NCBI GenBank assembly: GCA_035578155.1
Contig: JAPWDM010000002.1
Location: forward strand, 41,190,811 to 41,254,810
Length of the DNA stretch: 64,000 nucleotides
Source: Brachynemurus nebulosus
Taxonomy: Eukaryota > Arthropoda > Insecta > Neuroptera > Myrmeleontidae
Direction of reading: 5' to 3'
Part shown: in pieces, positions 46,181-58,229 of the stretch
Numbering within the stretch: the stretch's first letter is position 1
How the letters are laid out: each line of letters begins with the position of its first letter
Translations under genes and position numbers: made by a program
Notes under the pieces: generated by a model
Databases searched by the model: none
The model's input: only the letters and a program-made list of their open reading frames with translations
What the model was told of the DNA's origin: nothing

Positions 46181-46550
46181 TAATATCAAATATAGAATGC
46201 CATAAATTAACGCTCAAATCTATTAAATTTGCTTCTGAAATTGTATGCATGATTGTATGTACGTTGTCGTATGTAAGGTTTTACTAAGTTGGTTTTTAAA
46301 TTATACTTTTCGTAATCGTAAACTTTTGACCGTAAATATCTCGTAAATAGTGCCTTGTAGCAAAAAATATCGAAATTTTTGAAGGCATAAGCGGAGCGAA
46401 TTATAGGCATTCTAAACATATTTTTCGTTATCATACTTAGATTATCATACTATCATAGATTATCATAATTTTCGTTATCGAAAATACAGATATTTTCAGA
46501 ATGGATGATTTTAGAAAAGAAAGTTAAGGGATTTTTCATTTTTCTTTTTG

Positions 46551-46579
<29 letters not shown>
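46551..46579 (+). repeat. Poly-T run, 29 bases
   Basis: An uninterrupted run of T. It might be the poly-A tail of a retrotransposed sequence on the minus strand, but nothing recognisable abuts it. Confidence 0.9.
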
Positions 46580-46583
<4 letters not shown>

Positions 46584-46599
46584 ATATTACACCCTTCTA

Positions 46600-49358
46600 C
46601 ACAATTTTCTTCACTATAAGTCCCAAAAAGTTTATTTATTCATCAGTTTACTGAAGACTGAAAACGCGTTAAGTAACAAAATTGTTTTAATTGTGAAATT
46701 AGAAAAAGTAACTATAACTTTAAATATTATTTTAATATTTAAAATTGAATTTCATAAAGTAATTCTTGCATCAGTGAATTATTTAAATACGTCTTAGACC
46801 CAAACTACCCCACTATACTCAAATTACTCCGATCGACTCTATCCAGCAAGTAGATATTTTATTTGAATTACATAAAACTCTTTTGACATTGCTTTGGTGG
46901 GAAAAACATAGTGTATGACATCACAAGTATTTTTTTATAATCGTGCTTTATAAATGATATTTTAATATGTGCCGCATACATGTAATATGGGTTAAAACTA
47001 AACTAAACTCCACGAAGAAAAAAAAGTAACAAAAAATAATACAAAAATTAAATTATATTTTTCTATGTGTCAGGACCGTTATTAAGTAGAAGTTCCACCA
47101 TCATAGTCGCCACTATATACCATTGCCGCCATGTTTGTTATGAAGTTACAAAGATAGACGGACAGACAGACGGATAACATGGACAGACTGACGAAATGAA
47201 TGAATGAAATGGACGGACGGATAGACGGATATTTTTGATGAAATATATTGTTGTTATATTATCTATCCATGTGTGAAAGCAGTGGTTCTCAATTTTTTTT
47301 GGTTTTAAGGGGTTAATTTTTTCGTTATTCCCTACAAACGTAAGCGTTAACTAAATTTTTCTTTTGATGTTGGACATAAAAATTTAAACAAGTTAATAAA
47401 CACAGTTTTTGATAACCAATTTTCTTTATTAGTAGTTTCAATCGGCTAGGGAAAGTAACACTATACTTAAGTTGGTACCATTAACGACTCTTAAGTCATT
47501 TGGCATCTTTGCTTAACACATGTTGATAAGCTTTCAAATATCTTTGGAAGCTGAGAAACTCAGAGATTTTCTCCAGAAAATCAGTCAGAATCAATTGGAT
47601 GTAACCCAAATTTTGGGTTAGAAATTTGTTTGTTAAAGAGCTTTCATAATAGTTTAAGAGCTCAGGTATTACATAGAGTTTTGTTCAATTTAATTTATAG
47701 TATAGTTTCTATTAACTAATAATAACCTTAAAAAAAAAGTTATGATGCGATTTTTCATACAGACTGAGTATTTGTTGTGTACACATTTACTTATACTTAT
47801 AGTCGTGTTGAAATAGATAATGCGAACATATAAATTGTTCCTCCAGTACTGTCCTCCAGTTATTGAAGGTAAGGTTAGTTCATAAGACTTTGTACTTTGT
47901 ACTATGAACTTCAAACAACACTCCACATGATCCGTCCGTGAAACTAAAACAAAATTTGGAGTCCTTGACTTTCTCTTTTCAAAATTGTCATTACATATAA
48001 ATTCTTGTCAAATTTTCTTTTTTTGGTACAAAACCATCAAAAAGTAAAATTCAACACAAATATACAAGGTAAAATATTGGCAACACATTTTAAAAATATT
48101 TTTTTAGTTATTTTAAATTCAGTAATGAATTGTAATAGTTAGCGGTTTTTTTAGTCCTTTCATATTTGAAAATCTTCAAATTCGTATATTAAACAGTACG
48201 CATATCGTGACTATGTTGCTGTATATGTGTGTGCATTTGTGTTAAATACAAAAAAATAAATAAATAAACGATTTTGTTAGTATAAATTTGTGTTTACATG
48301 TGACAAAAATTTGTTGCCAAGCAATTTAACAAGAAAAATTTTGATAAATTGCTTTAAGGCAACTTTGATTTATAGAAAATACAAATTTATTCAGAAATAA
48401 TTTAATCTCAAGTGTAATACAGCAAGCAAATTTAACGAGTAAAATAAAATAATGTAATTTATATTATTATTTAATATACTGTCACTATGGCTGGAATCAA
48501 TTAATTTTACTAATATAAATGTTTATATTATTTTTATCGTGCTTACAACGAAAACGCCAATTTAAATGTTTTGTACCATTTTTTTCACTATAAAAATCTG
48601 TCCTAACTCTTTTTCGTGAAAAAGTGAAAAAAGCTACAGTATGCTAATGAGACATGCACATGAGTTAAATTGTTATTGTAATAAACATAATTAGCAAATC
48701 GTTTATTGTAAATAAACATTTGTGCAAATCGTTTGATAACCACTGGTACTCGTATAATTTAAGGTGTACATTGTATGATACATACATATACATTGCATCT
48801 CTACTTTTACAATCTACTTTGTTTTCCATACATGTCTTCACTGCTTCATCGTCATCAATTTTTTGTTTGTTTTTATTTTTATATATTTTTTAATCATACT
48901 GTATGTAATAGGTATTATTACATTTCGTCTCTATGACGGTTCGGTGCTACGCTGATAATATCTCTATAACAGAATGATATTTGGCTCTAACTATGGCGGC
49001 CATATTTAATATTCTACGCGCGTTTAACAATAAAATATTTTTATCAAGTATCAAACGGATCTTCTGTTACGTTTTAGTTTTCATTTCATCTTTTTTTTTT
49101 TGTTAATTTAATTTTTTTTTTTAGTTTAATTTATTTTGTATAAACGTAAGTTGGACATTTACTTGGACTTGGACGATATCGTATATATTATACAAAAAGT
49201 TCATGGTAATAATTATTATTTTTGATATAATACGTGAAATTATGATAACAGGTAAAACTGGTGCGGCTTTAAGACCGAATGTCATTGTTAAAAAGTAGTA
49301 ATGACCGGTAACTTAAGAAAACATATGTTGTTTTGTAATTTCAAAACAAAAACTAAAG
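46600..49358. other. AT-rich DNA; GACGGACA-type tract at 47145-47235
   Basis: AGACGGACAGACAGACGG and GGACGGACGGATAGACGG form an imperfect tetranucleotide repeat after GTTACAAAGATA, a context common at LINE tails. The rest shows no gene or clear element. Confidence 0.4.
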
Positions 49359-50700
49359 TACCGTAAACAAGGATTACGTAAGTCCTAAGGTGTAACTTGA
49401 GCCCAAAATGAAAAAAGTATTATTTTTTGTTTTGTGCTTAGTTTAGCCAGCAGTAGAAGTAAAAGTTACAATGTAACTTACTTCTACTTACATGTTTATC
49501 TGATAGGTAACAGCACTAGGTTTACTGCGTTTATATTTAGGTAGTTCTGAAAATTGACACTAGGTGTCAGGCGACAGTTGTTTACTCTCTATTTGAAGTT
49601 GCTGTTTTTGTTATGTTGCTAACTTTTAACTGTAAAAAATATTGCGATTGCTCATAAAGTAATATAAGCGTATAATTTTCATATTTGGTTCATTACTAAA
49701 ACAAATTCAGACATGTTTATATGCCGGCTATTTCCTTAATTTTCTAATTTAAAGTTTTGATAAACCAGTTAACATAACCTTCAGATTCGGGTAACTTAAG
49801 CCCATTATAACTTTGGTATAAAATGGTGCAACAATGGACTGCATGGAGCCAATTAAAAAGGCATGGAATTGGTCCAAGAACAAGGACTTATTGTAGGTAC
49901 TATAAATGGGAAGATATAGTTAAGAAAATACATCCACCTACACCAGGAGTGGTCAACCCGCGGGCTGCATTCGGCCTGCCTTGAACTTTTTTTGGTCCGT
50001 GAGATTTATTACACTTATACAAAATATAAGTATTTATTTTATAATAATCACGGTAGTGAAAACCAGCGTATTAAAAAAATACATTACTAATTGTGGGTCT
50101 AAATCTAATATGGGAGCACATCATTTTATATGCGACCCTTTTAAGTTATAAAGCGCTTCCAAAGTGGCCCGCAAGATCATTTGGGTTGACCATCTCTGAC
50201 CTACACTAATCAAAAGAGATTTATTCTCTTTAGGTAGACTAGACAAAGACATGCTCTAACTCATAAAAATAATTTGGTATCCAGAAGTAATAGTTACAAT
50301 GTAACTTACTTCTATTTAGATGTTTATCTGATAGGTAACAGCACTAGGTTTACTGTGTTTATTATGTTGCTAACTTTCTACTGTAAAAAATATTGCGATA
50401 GCTCACAAAGTAATATAAGTGTATAATTTTCAATCAACTGAATTATAAAAATAATCAACTGAAAATTTAGGTTTAGGCTCAAGTAACCTGATGTTGAGGT
50501 TAACTTGAACCAAAATCTAAAAATTTATAAAATTTATGAACCATCAGGAAAAAATCCATAATATATAATAAACTAACCGTAGTCATATACAGATTGACAT
50601 ACTGAATTCTCTGTCCTAGATAAATATAACAGTTACGATAAATTGTAGAAATTATCAGATGATTTACAGATCTGGGCTCAAGTAACCCGTGTGGACGGTA
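49359..50700. mobile_element. TACCGT-ended inverted-repeat element, ~1.34 kb, with internal duplication
   Basis: The left end is TACCGTAAACAAGGATTACG and the reverse complement of the right end is TACCGTCCACACGGGTTACT. TAACTTGAGCCC-type words recur in both orientations near both ends and inside (49394, 49793, 50475, 50495, 50670). A segment at about 49453-49690 is repeated in the same orientation at 50283-50435 with about 75 bp fewer. A separate hAT miniature element is inserted at 49944. No transposase is visible. Confidence 0.55.
49944..50198. mobile_element. hAT miniature element with perfect 8-bp target duplication
   Basis: ACCTACAC flanks both sides directly (49936-49943 and 50199-50206). 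The left end is CAGGAGTGGTCAACCC and the reverse complement of the right end is CAGAGATGGTCAACCC, 13 of 16 matching. GGCCTGCC and GTGGCCCGC words sit inside the ends. It is 255 bp and non-coding. The exact octamer shows insertion into the larger element at 49359-50700. Confidence 0.9.
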
Positions 50701-50819
50701 CTCCTTTTGTAGTAGTTCTTGTTCTTATTAAGTACGCCGTGTTAGGTCCGTGCCTGGGCTTAATTTCTAAAATTTTAAGTACTGGAACACCGGCATAACT
50801 ACAAATTTTTCCCAAAAAT

Positions 50820-51060
50820 AGAAGTGACGAGCAAGAAACATAAGAATGGTCGTCTTGGCTTAGGTTTAAGATTTCTCCTAAATGGACGTTACCGTATGCC
50901 TCTACTCTCAATCATACAGTCCCTAAAGACACTTATCAAAATAAAATTCCTGGGGGATCCCGGACGCCGTTCCACAGCGTTTCGGCAAAAAAATCCCTGG
51001 GAGGTGCCGAATCTCCATTCTGTCGCGTTGAAATTTAGTCCTGGTTCTAACCTTCTTTGT
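50820..51060 (+). other. GC-richer patch of unknown origin
   Basis: GGGGGATCCCGGACGCCGTT and CCCTGGGAGGTGCCGAATCT differ in composition from the flanks. A 96-codon frame crosses it (50824-51114) but has no recognisable domain. It may be a transposon or retrogene fragment. Confidence 0.2.
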
Positions 51061-51457
51061 TCCATACATTTATTTATACAAAGTAAAGAAGCCAGGGTCT
51101 ACCAATGGTTTTAATTTACTTAAAAGTACATTTACAAATTATAAAACTTTGACAATTTAGTATATGGGTTTAGTTTTAAGTAGGTAATGTCGGTATATTT
51201 AGCAACAATTTTGTTATTAATTCCAAAACTTCTTTCAAACTTTATTTTCGTCATTATTAGATTATGTTGCTTTACTAAAAATTCCAGCAAGAAAATATGT
51301 TCAACTTATTTTTAGTAACGTAACTAAATACAAATGACCTAAGATTGAGGGACTGTGTTGAGATATTATTTGACGTAACTCGAAATGACACAATCGAGGA
51401 TTGTCTTATACGATTAAGGAAGAATTTCGTATCAACACATTATTCCATTTTCTTTAA

Positions 51458-52176
51458 GGGGAGCTAGACCGAGTTTCTATCAAAAAATGAATTTTTTTTA
51501 TTTTTTATTTTTTATGTAGATATTATCCAGAACAGAACGGTCTTGGTCCCATGTGAATCCGACCACCAGAAGTCATCTAAAAAGCATACTGAAGGTTAGA
51601 AAATAGAGCTTTTCTCTCTGAATGCTCAATGTTCTTCTGACCGTACTAATTTTAATGAGATAAAGACAGTAACTCCTATTACATTTTTTTTCTTTATTAC
51701 AATAAAACTCCACTACAATTCTGAAGCAGGAATTTTTTAGGAGTTTTATTTTTTCCTTATTTCATAAATAAAAAAGCTTAAAAAAAATAGAAAAATGCTT
51801 CTCCGGAAAAGTAGCATTTTTTGATACTCGGGTACATATTTCTTCTGAACTGTTGATGCTATCCGTATCAATTTTTTTATGGTAATACTAGACTACTAGC
51901 ACAACAATTCCAGCGGACAAAAAGTATGAAAAATGGTAAACTTTTTTTTTTTATAAATTATTTTAAAAAGTTTTTTTTCGAGATTTTTTACGATTCACTC
52001 ATTATGTAATGAAAAAAAACTAAGAATCCTACGGGAAAACCATGCGCTGCGATTATAGAGGACTGTTATTGTGATCAAACAAAAAAAAATTAACTTAATA
52101 GAAGTTACCATTCCGAAGTAATGTGTACCTAAAATATGCCTTTTTTGTCAGGAAAACCGAGATGGTCGAGCTCCCC
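51458..52176. mobile_element. TTAA-flanked inverted-repeat element, 719 bp
   Basis: TTAA flanks both ends (51454-51457 and 52177-52180). The left end is GGGGAGCTAGACCGAG and the reverse complement of the right end is GGGGAGCTCGACCATCTCGG. The end style (TTAA followed by a purine-rich GGGGA) resembles 39488-40349. It is non-coding. Confidence 0.75.
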
Positions 52177-52180
52177 TTAA

Positions 52181-54111
52181 TATGTTAACTATTGATGATT
52201 AGTTAATTATAAACTAGTTTTTAATATTATCTACCGGCGCGCGGCGGTCAACGCGTGACAAATATTTTCAAGCTATTATTAAATATTTCTCCTCAGTACT
52301 TCAACCATAATGTTTTGGGATGCAAAGTATTTACCCAGTATTTTTGGGATGCAAAAGGAATTTACTAGCTTTTTATAGGTTAGTTTGGGCCATGCACGTC
52401 ATTGTGTAAACAGGTGTTCTAAATCGAGCCTAATTTTTGGTGTGCACACCTCTGGAAGTCCAAGTTACGCCATAAGAAAAACGAAAATTGGGAAAGTGCT
52501 TACTTTTAAAGAAAAATTTGAAAGACGTATTCTTATAGTAAGAAAAAATGAACTTTATTAAGTATAACCATGAAGATTATTTCTTGGAATAGTTTTATCT
52601 TTTAAGCTTTATCATGGGGTGTCAATGTACTGTACGATTAGAACCATCCTAACTTATTACGGGTTATATTTTTAAGTATATAACACTTTCAGTTATGGAA
52701 GTGTATCAAAATTTCCGGGGCATCTCAATTGCAAAAATAGACGATTCACTAATTATCAATATGGCGCCAAAAAACCTATAAAAATTTATCTGGAAAGCAT
52801 TTAATTGGATAACAAGACTGCACTTAAAATTTAATTTTTCTGTATTTCACGCATTGTTTATGAATATGTTATATCTTTACATTGTTGGCCTCGCGTAAAA
52901 GTAGGTAAAAATTATTTTAAACGCGTTGATCCTTATGGCTTAACACAAGATGTGTAACAAAAATGAGAGCTAGGATAATTTTCTTTAATAATAATTAATA
53001 AAATTTCATTTAAAATTTCCCATTATAGTGAAAATGTAATTATCCCAACACAAAGTGAAATAAAGTTTTTCCACTGAGGAATTTAATTATTGTTTTCAAC
53101 CAGAACATTTTCCAATTTCCAATTTTCCAATTACAATTAATTAGTTTGTAATTAAATTTTAATTTCCACTCTTTTACTCGTTAGAAAAGAACTCAATCAA
53201 TAACAGTATAGCCGGATAACAGTTTACAATGCACATGAGTAAACAATCACTTTAAAGGCTAATCAAATTTCGTTATAAGTATTCAATTGATTGGGAACAG
53301 ATCAAAGAGAAATTTCATCAACTATACACGATATTCATCTAATACATACATTTTGATACTTTTCCAATATGTTTCCTCCCTCCCGTCCTTCTAACACCCT
53401 CACTTATCCATACTATGTACCTACTGTATTTGTTCCCTTGCCGTTTTCTTGTTTAAATTTCGAATGTAGATAAGTTAAATTAACGAATCTTTTTCGCTTT
53501 TGAGTATAATCCAGTTTTCAATTTAATACCATTATTGAGTGAGTGGAGTCCTTATTTTAAATAAGGATATAGGTATGTACGAAGCGACGCACCCTCATCC
53601 TGTTTTTGATGTCCTTATTATCTATCGTAAGTGTAGACTGCATAGTATTGACGTCATTGATTTTAATTTTAATTTTTTTTCGGAAAAGTCGATGCTAGTC
53701 TTTTGATGCATCGAGAGACGGGTCATTATAATATTTTTAATTAATTTACTTGAGTTACATTTTTGGGTACTAAACGAGACGTATGTAACAATGCCTACAT
53801 AAATTGATTGAATATTTTATTATAAATTTAACCTGAAATTTGATTTGGATTTTGGAGGCTGTTGATTGGTGTTACTAGAGTAGAATTTAGGTATGAATTT
53901 TAGCGGAAATTAGCATTATTTCCGTTATTTGTATATACGGGGTTTCTCGAAATGTTTTTACCAAGTAAAAACTCAAAAATGGTTTGAAAGGTAAATCTAG
54001 AAAAAATCGTTATACTTACTCTAAGGATTCGCAAAAATACCATATTCCATTTAAAATTTCAAACTGGTGTTACTGAGAGGAAATCGCTAAATGGAGATAG
54101 AACTGAAGTAC
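52181..54111. other. AT-rich DNA, no gene seen
   Basis: It holds a short GC patch (CCGGCGCGCGGCGG near 52233) and a pyrimidine-rich tract near 53370-53460. No element ends or coding character were recognised. Confidence 0.4.
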
Positions 54112-54460
54112 AAAATACCCCTGTCGCAGCATCCTGCATAACATAGCGCATTTCCGTTTATAAAAATTAGTTTTTCTCGGAAACTAGTTGACATAGAAAA
54201 ATAGTTTAAAGACCTTTTTTATGTAATCTTTTAAATGTAATCTTTAAAAAGTGTAAAAAAATTTCTCAAAAATTGTTAATTAAGTGGAAATTTTGGCAAA
54301 AAACTAATTTTTTGTAAGAACAAAGAGCATGTTCCTGGCATCCGACGTGTCTGGCTAACGAATTTGTCCAACGGTTTGACATTTCCAACATTTTCACCAA
54401 ATTTCGTAAACCTTGGATATCTCGTTCGAGAGTTATCGTGCTGGCACATATATACATATA
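54112..54460 (-). repeat. Repeat family X, right half, inverted orientation
   Basis: It begins with the outer end AAAATACCCCTGTCGCAGCA and then runs through GGAAACTAGTTGACATAGAA, GGCATCCGACGTGTCTGG and CGAGAGTTATCGTGCTGG, ending at a TATATA tract. The left half of the same copy resumes at about 55222, so the two halves are separated by the insert at 54480-55165. Confidence 0.8.
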
Positions 54461-54479
54461 TATAGGTACATATATACAG

Positions 54480-55165
54480 AGTGGGCAATTTTAATCTATG
54501 CATCTAAATATCTCGCCAGAGGTGCCACCTACGAAAAAATAACCTTTACAAAAAATGTTAGATACGAAGGGGGACATTAAATGGTGACCTTAAATTTGAC
54601 CTTGAACTTCATTCACAAGGTCATTTTGAGGTCAAGTCGTATTTTTCAAAAGGAAAGGCCTATTTTTTATTTCGGATTCTGAAGAGCGTGAAATTTCACG
54701 TCGAAAATGCTATATACGAATTTTTTTATTATTGGCCTTAAGAGGTGTAAAGGTCACCAAAGAACAATAAAAAATTAGATTTTAAAGGAAAAACCTAACT
54801 TTAAAGTGTCGACAACTCGGCATCTTTTGGAGACGTAAAATAGGAGCTTTTGTTCGTTTTTAGTGACCTTTGAAAGTCATTCTAAGGTCAAAATCCAGAA
54901 AAAAATGACACAAAAATGTTATGGAAAAGTAATTTTTCATAACTAATAAATTTCATAACTAAAAAATAAAAAATTAAAGGTCAATAAGAAAAATTTGTTC
55001 ATAGCAGTTTCGACGTGAAATTTCACGCTCTTTCAGAATCCGAAATAGAAAATAAGTCTTTCCATTTGAAAAATACGACTTGACCTCAAAATGACCTTGA
55101 GAATAAAGATCAAGATCAAATTTAAGGTCACCAGTTAATGTCCCCCTTCGTAACTTTTGTAACCT
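54480..55165. mobile_element. Foldback element rich in AGGTCA hexamers, inside an X copy
   Basis: The arms of about 54551-54745 and 54975-55164 are imperfect reverse complements, sharing ACGAAGGGGGACATTAA, GGTCATTTTGAGGTCAAGTC, TCGGATTCTGAA and GTGAAATTTCACGTCGAAA. AGGTCA or TGACCT occurs 11 times between 54585 and 55130, twice as TGACCTTGA (54597 and 55092). TATATA sequence lies on both sides, placing the insertion at the TA tract of the X copy. No coding frame was seen. Confidence 0.75.
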
Positions 55166-55167
55166 AA

Positions 55168-55170
<3 letters not shown>

Positions 55171-55221
<51 letters not shown>
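55171..55221. repeat. (TA)n microsatellite
   Basis: About 50 bases of pure TA lie at the internal TA position of the split X copy. Confidence 0.95.
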
Positions 55222-55225
<4 letters not shown>

Positions 55226-55350
55226 TGTGAATAATATTTTCGGTTTCTAGGGACCTCAAAACAAATTTCTGCCATAGTCCCAGGCTCAAGTCGCGTCATG
55301 ACAGTGGCACAGTGGCTGTAATAGCTGAATTCCATTCTGGAAATTCGCTA
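55222..55350 (-). repeat. Repeat family X, left half, inverted orientation
   Basis: It carries TTTTCGGTTTCTAGGGACCT, GTCGCGTCATGACAGTGG and TGAATTCCATTCTGGAAATT, ending CGCTAAAATA. It completes the copy begun at 54112. Confidence 0.8.
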
Positions 55351-55917
55351 AAATAGGCATCGCTTTGAATTGTTAGAGTATACAAATTTCCGGTTTGTCC
55401 TTCTAATAGTCTTTTTGGAGATCCTGCTTAGTCGACACATTGTGGGATAATCTTATTCTTTACCTTTTATTAATTAAAAACTCTTAACAGATTTATATTA
55501 AATTATTAAGTTTATATAAGTTTAAGGAGCAATGGACACGCAATATTTATTTTAACTAATTGACGCAAGAATTTCAAATGACCAGTTCTCACGTGCAGCT
55601 GTAAAATGCGGTGCGATACTTTAAATACTAACAAATTCCTGAGACTATCGAAACGAGAACATGGAGAAAAATTTCAGGAAAGATGTTGAGTGAGAGATAG
55701 GAAGCACTGATATACGAAAAGTTTTAGATGTACAACCGGTCTGCAACTGGGTACTTGAAAGGCGATGGTAATGGGGCGATTATTGTAGAAAGGATTGTTT
55801 TACAATTGTAAAAAGACCTAGATTTGTCACCGCACGGAAGAAGGATGTCGGGAGGCTAAATAAGCCAAGGAGGGGGGATTCATTGTAATTCATGGTTATC
55901 AACAAGGCAAAGGGGGT
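55351..55917. other. Unique DNA, purine-rich near 55850
   Basis: No coding frame, RNA or repeat partner was recognised. Confidence 0.35.
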
Positions 55918-56354
55918 AGTGTAAAAATTATGAGTCCATGTTCAAATGCACGTTCAAGTGGTTCAAGTGTATATAATTTGATTTGATTTTTGAGTTCACA
56001 GACACGTAAGTAAGTATTATACAGACACATAACTTTACCAGTTTTCGATTAAAAATTGAAAAAAATGAAGGAGAAATTTAGTTATAGTAACTGCATTTAA
56101 ATATATTTTTAAATATGTATATTAGATGAAAATTATAAATATATGTATATTAGATGGAAATTATAATGTAGAAGTATACCATTTAATTATTCCTCTTTAT
56201 TTTATAATCATTTTGCAATATTTACATGTAATATTTATATTTTCAATAAAGATACAATTAGCTCCGTATAGAACGCAAAAATCAAATCAAATTATACATA
56301 TATACTTGAACCACTTGAACGTGAATTTAAACATGGACTCATAATTTTTACACT
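55918..56354. mobile_element. Inverted-repeat element with ~65-bp ends, 437 bp
   Basis: The left end AGTGTAAAAATTATGAGTCC, continuing through ATGTTCAAATGCACG and TTCAAGTGGTTCAAGT, is matched in reverse at the right end (ACTTGAACCACTTGAACGTG, GGACTCATAATTTTTACACT). A two-copy ~27-bp tandem (ATATGTATATTAGATG) lies inside near 56113. No target duplication was identified. Confidence 0.75.
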
Positions 56355-56399
56355 CACCAATTTAACCGGCAAAAGACTTACAATATCAAAAAGAAGACT

Positions 56400-57300
56400 T
56401 ACGATTCAAGTGGTTAAAAAAATCAATAAATGAGCCTACGCCCACAATGAGCCTGGGACTCTAAGTTTAACAAGTCTCAAGCCTCAAGGATTTCAAAAAG
56501 CAGAGTGTTTGGGGATTTTCAAATTTTAATTGAACAATTTAAAATTGCGCTCTGATTTATTTCGCAAGATAAGAATCCTTACATGAATGAATCACATAAC
56601 ACATATCCTACTTACTATTTAACGTATTGGTAACATTTCCCCCATAGAGTTTTCGATACGTCTACTTAATTCGACCAATAAATTTTAATCCGAACAAAAA
56701 ACTAAAAAGCAGCGTTCGAAAAAGTTCTATTGTAAAAATTAAAATGAAATTTACTTTTACAAACATTTACCCATTTAAAACATATGTGAAAAGAATTGAA
56801 CTCCCTTCATCCAGTATCCGTCTTCGGGTGACTTTAGTCACATATTTATTTTGATAAGAATAATTGTGCTCTTGTTGAAAATCAGATGCGTTAAGATTAT
56901 TTTCGGGAGAGGAGAGAAAAGATTGGAACGTCAAAGATTCGAGCAATTAATTTTTTACAAACGGTGTTAAATGTTGTGCGTGTAACTTTTTATAAAGTGT
57001 GCAGAAGAAAAGGTTTGATGTTGAAAATTGTTTTCAATACGTAAACACATTTTTCTTTCTATTTCATACGCGCAAGTTAAAAGTAAAGTTACTCCTATCA
57101 ATATGGATACATATACATGAAGAAATGAACACAAGGGGTCGTTGTTTTGGTACTTGCTGGACGTTACCGTCCCAAACGACTTTCAACCGAACAAAGATCA
57201 CATACATTATTAGTGAAAGACAACAAATTAAACAATATTAAACATTAGATAAGGATAGTGGATTAGACGTAAGTGCATGTGTAATTCTATAATAGTTGTT
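56400..57300. other. AT-rich DNA, no gene seen
   Basis: No element ends or coding character were recognised. Confidence 0.35.
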
Positions 57301-57660
57301 TTCTTTTTAAGAACAAGGTGCTGCAGGCGAACAAATGGGGGGTGACTTGGACGTCGTCGACTGTAAATGGTGGTAGGAGGTGGTAGATTTGAACACGTGA
57401 CCACTTGAATGGACACGACAACAGATTGTCTAATCAATTCTGGAGTGTGTACGTGTGTATGTGTGTGTTAGTGCCCGGAATGACCGTACTACCATCTCTC
57501 TGATCAATCTAAATTAATCTTTGCTACCACTTTTTTTCTTTTCGCCCCGGAGTCCGGAGTAATAGTGGGTAGCAATGGTTAAAGAATATCAACCCTTCGA
57601 ACTTTTTGTTCGAAGACGTGTACGACTAACGATAACACACACAAAACTCTCCAACTTCTA
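57300..57660. other. GC-richer unique block, possible exon or promoter
   Basis: GACTTGGACGTCGTCGACTG, GGTGGTAGGAGGTGGTAG and CGCCCCGGAGTCCGGAGTAA stand out from the flanks. The block has no repeat partner in the window. The short frames across it are unrecognised. Confidence 0.2.
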
Positions 57661-57886
57661 ATTTAAATCAATTTATAAGTATTCGTGTTTGCCTTTATTA
57701 ATTTTATAAAACTAAATGAGATAAAAAGTCGCTAATGGTTTTTAAAAAAAATAGTAGGTATATCTAGTATGTAATAATGTGAAATAATGTACTAAAAGTA
57801 CTATGGGTTTGTTTGACTAACTATAGAATTCATTTAGAATGAATTCGAATCAGTTTAGTGACAATCATAATTCAAATTGGTTTTAG

Positions 57887-58114
57887 TTTCAAACACTATG
57901 TGAATTTTAATTAATAATAATATTTCACAGGCACTCGATAACATTTGAAATTAAAAATATAACTGCGTCTTGCATTAAAGAGAGGATCTGTTTGATTGAA
58001 CAAGCGGTTCGATAGCCTAATTGGTAACGCGCTTGGCAAGCAACTCAGAGATCTGGGTTCGAGTCCCAGCCGATCCAGTTTGACAATTTTTCAAACACTA
58101 TGTGAATTTTAATT
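57887..58114. repeat. 176-bp segment between perfect 26-bp direct repeats
   Basis: 57887-57912 and 58089-58114 are identical (TTTCAAACACTATGTGAATT plus TTAATT). The segment between them contains the tRNA-like sequence at 58006-58077. This could be a long target duplication around a retroposed segment or a local duplication. The tRNA-like head does not start at the repeat but 93 bp inside it, which argues against a simple SINE insertion. Confidence 0.8.
58006..58077 (+). tRNA. tRNA-like sequence, probably a pseudogene or SINE head
   Basis: TAGCCTAATTGGTAACGC is a good A-box region, and CTGGGTTCGAGTCCCAG is a perfect T-arm with a B-box. The acceptor strands GGTTCGA and CCGATCC pair at 5 of 7 positions, the D-stem has one mismatch, and the anticodon stem (CTTGG/CTCAG) is imperfect. 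Position 33 is A rather than the near-universal T; reading the loop CAAGCAA literally gives AGC (alanine), unreliably. These defects argue against a working tRNA. Confidence 0.4.
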
Positions 58115-58229
58115 GGTTGTAGTTATTTAATGACGTTGTTATTATGGTTAATAATATTGGTTTTTAACGTTCACCTTTCAGACTTCATCTGTTTAGACGC
58201 TTCTTATAATAACGTCTTTCTTTGTTTAA

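Noticed and set aside
49359..50700. GAGCCC/AACTTGAGCCC words as a gene-associated motif
   Set aside because: They are iterated terminal words of one transposon-like element, not near any gene.
58006..58077. Functional tRNA gene
   Set aside because: Two acceptor mismatches, a D-stem mismatch, a weak anticodon stem and A at position 33; kept only as tRNA-like.
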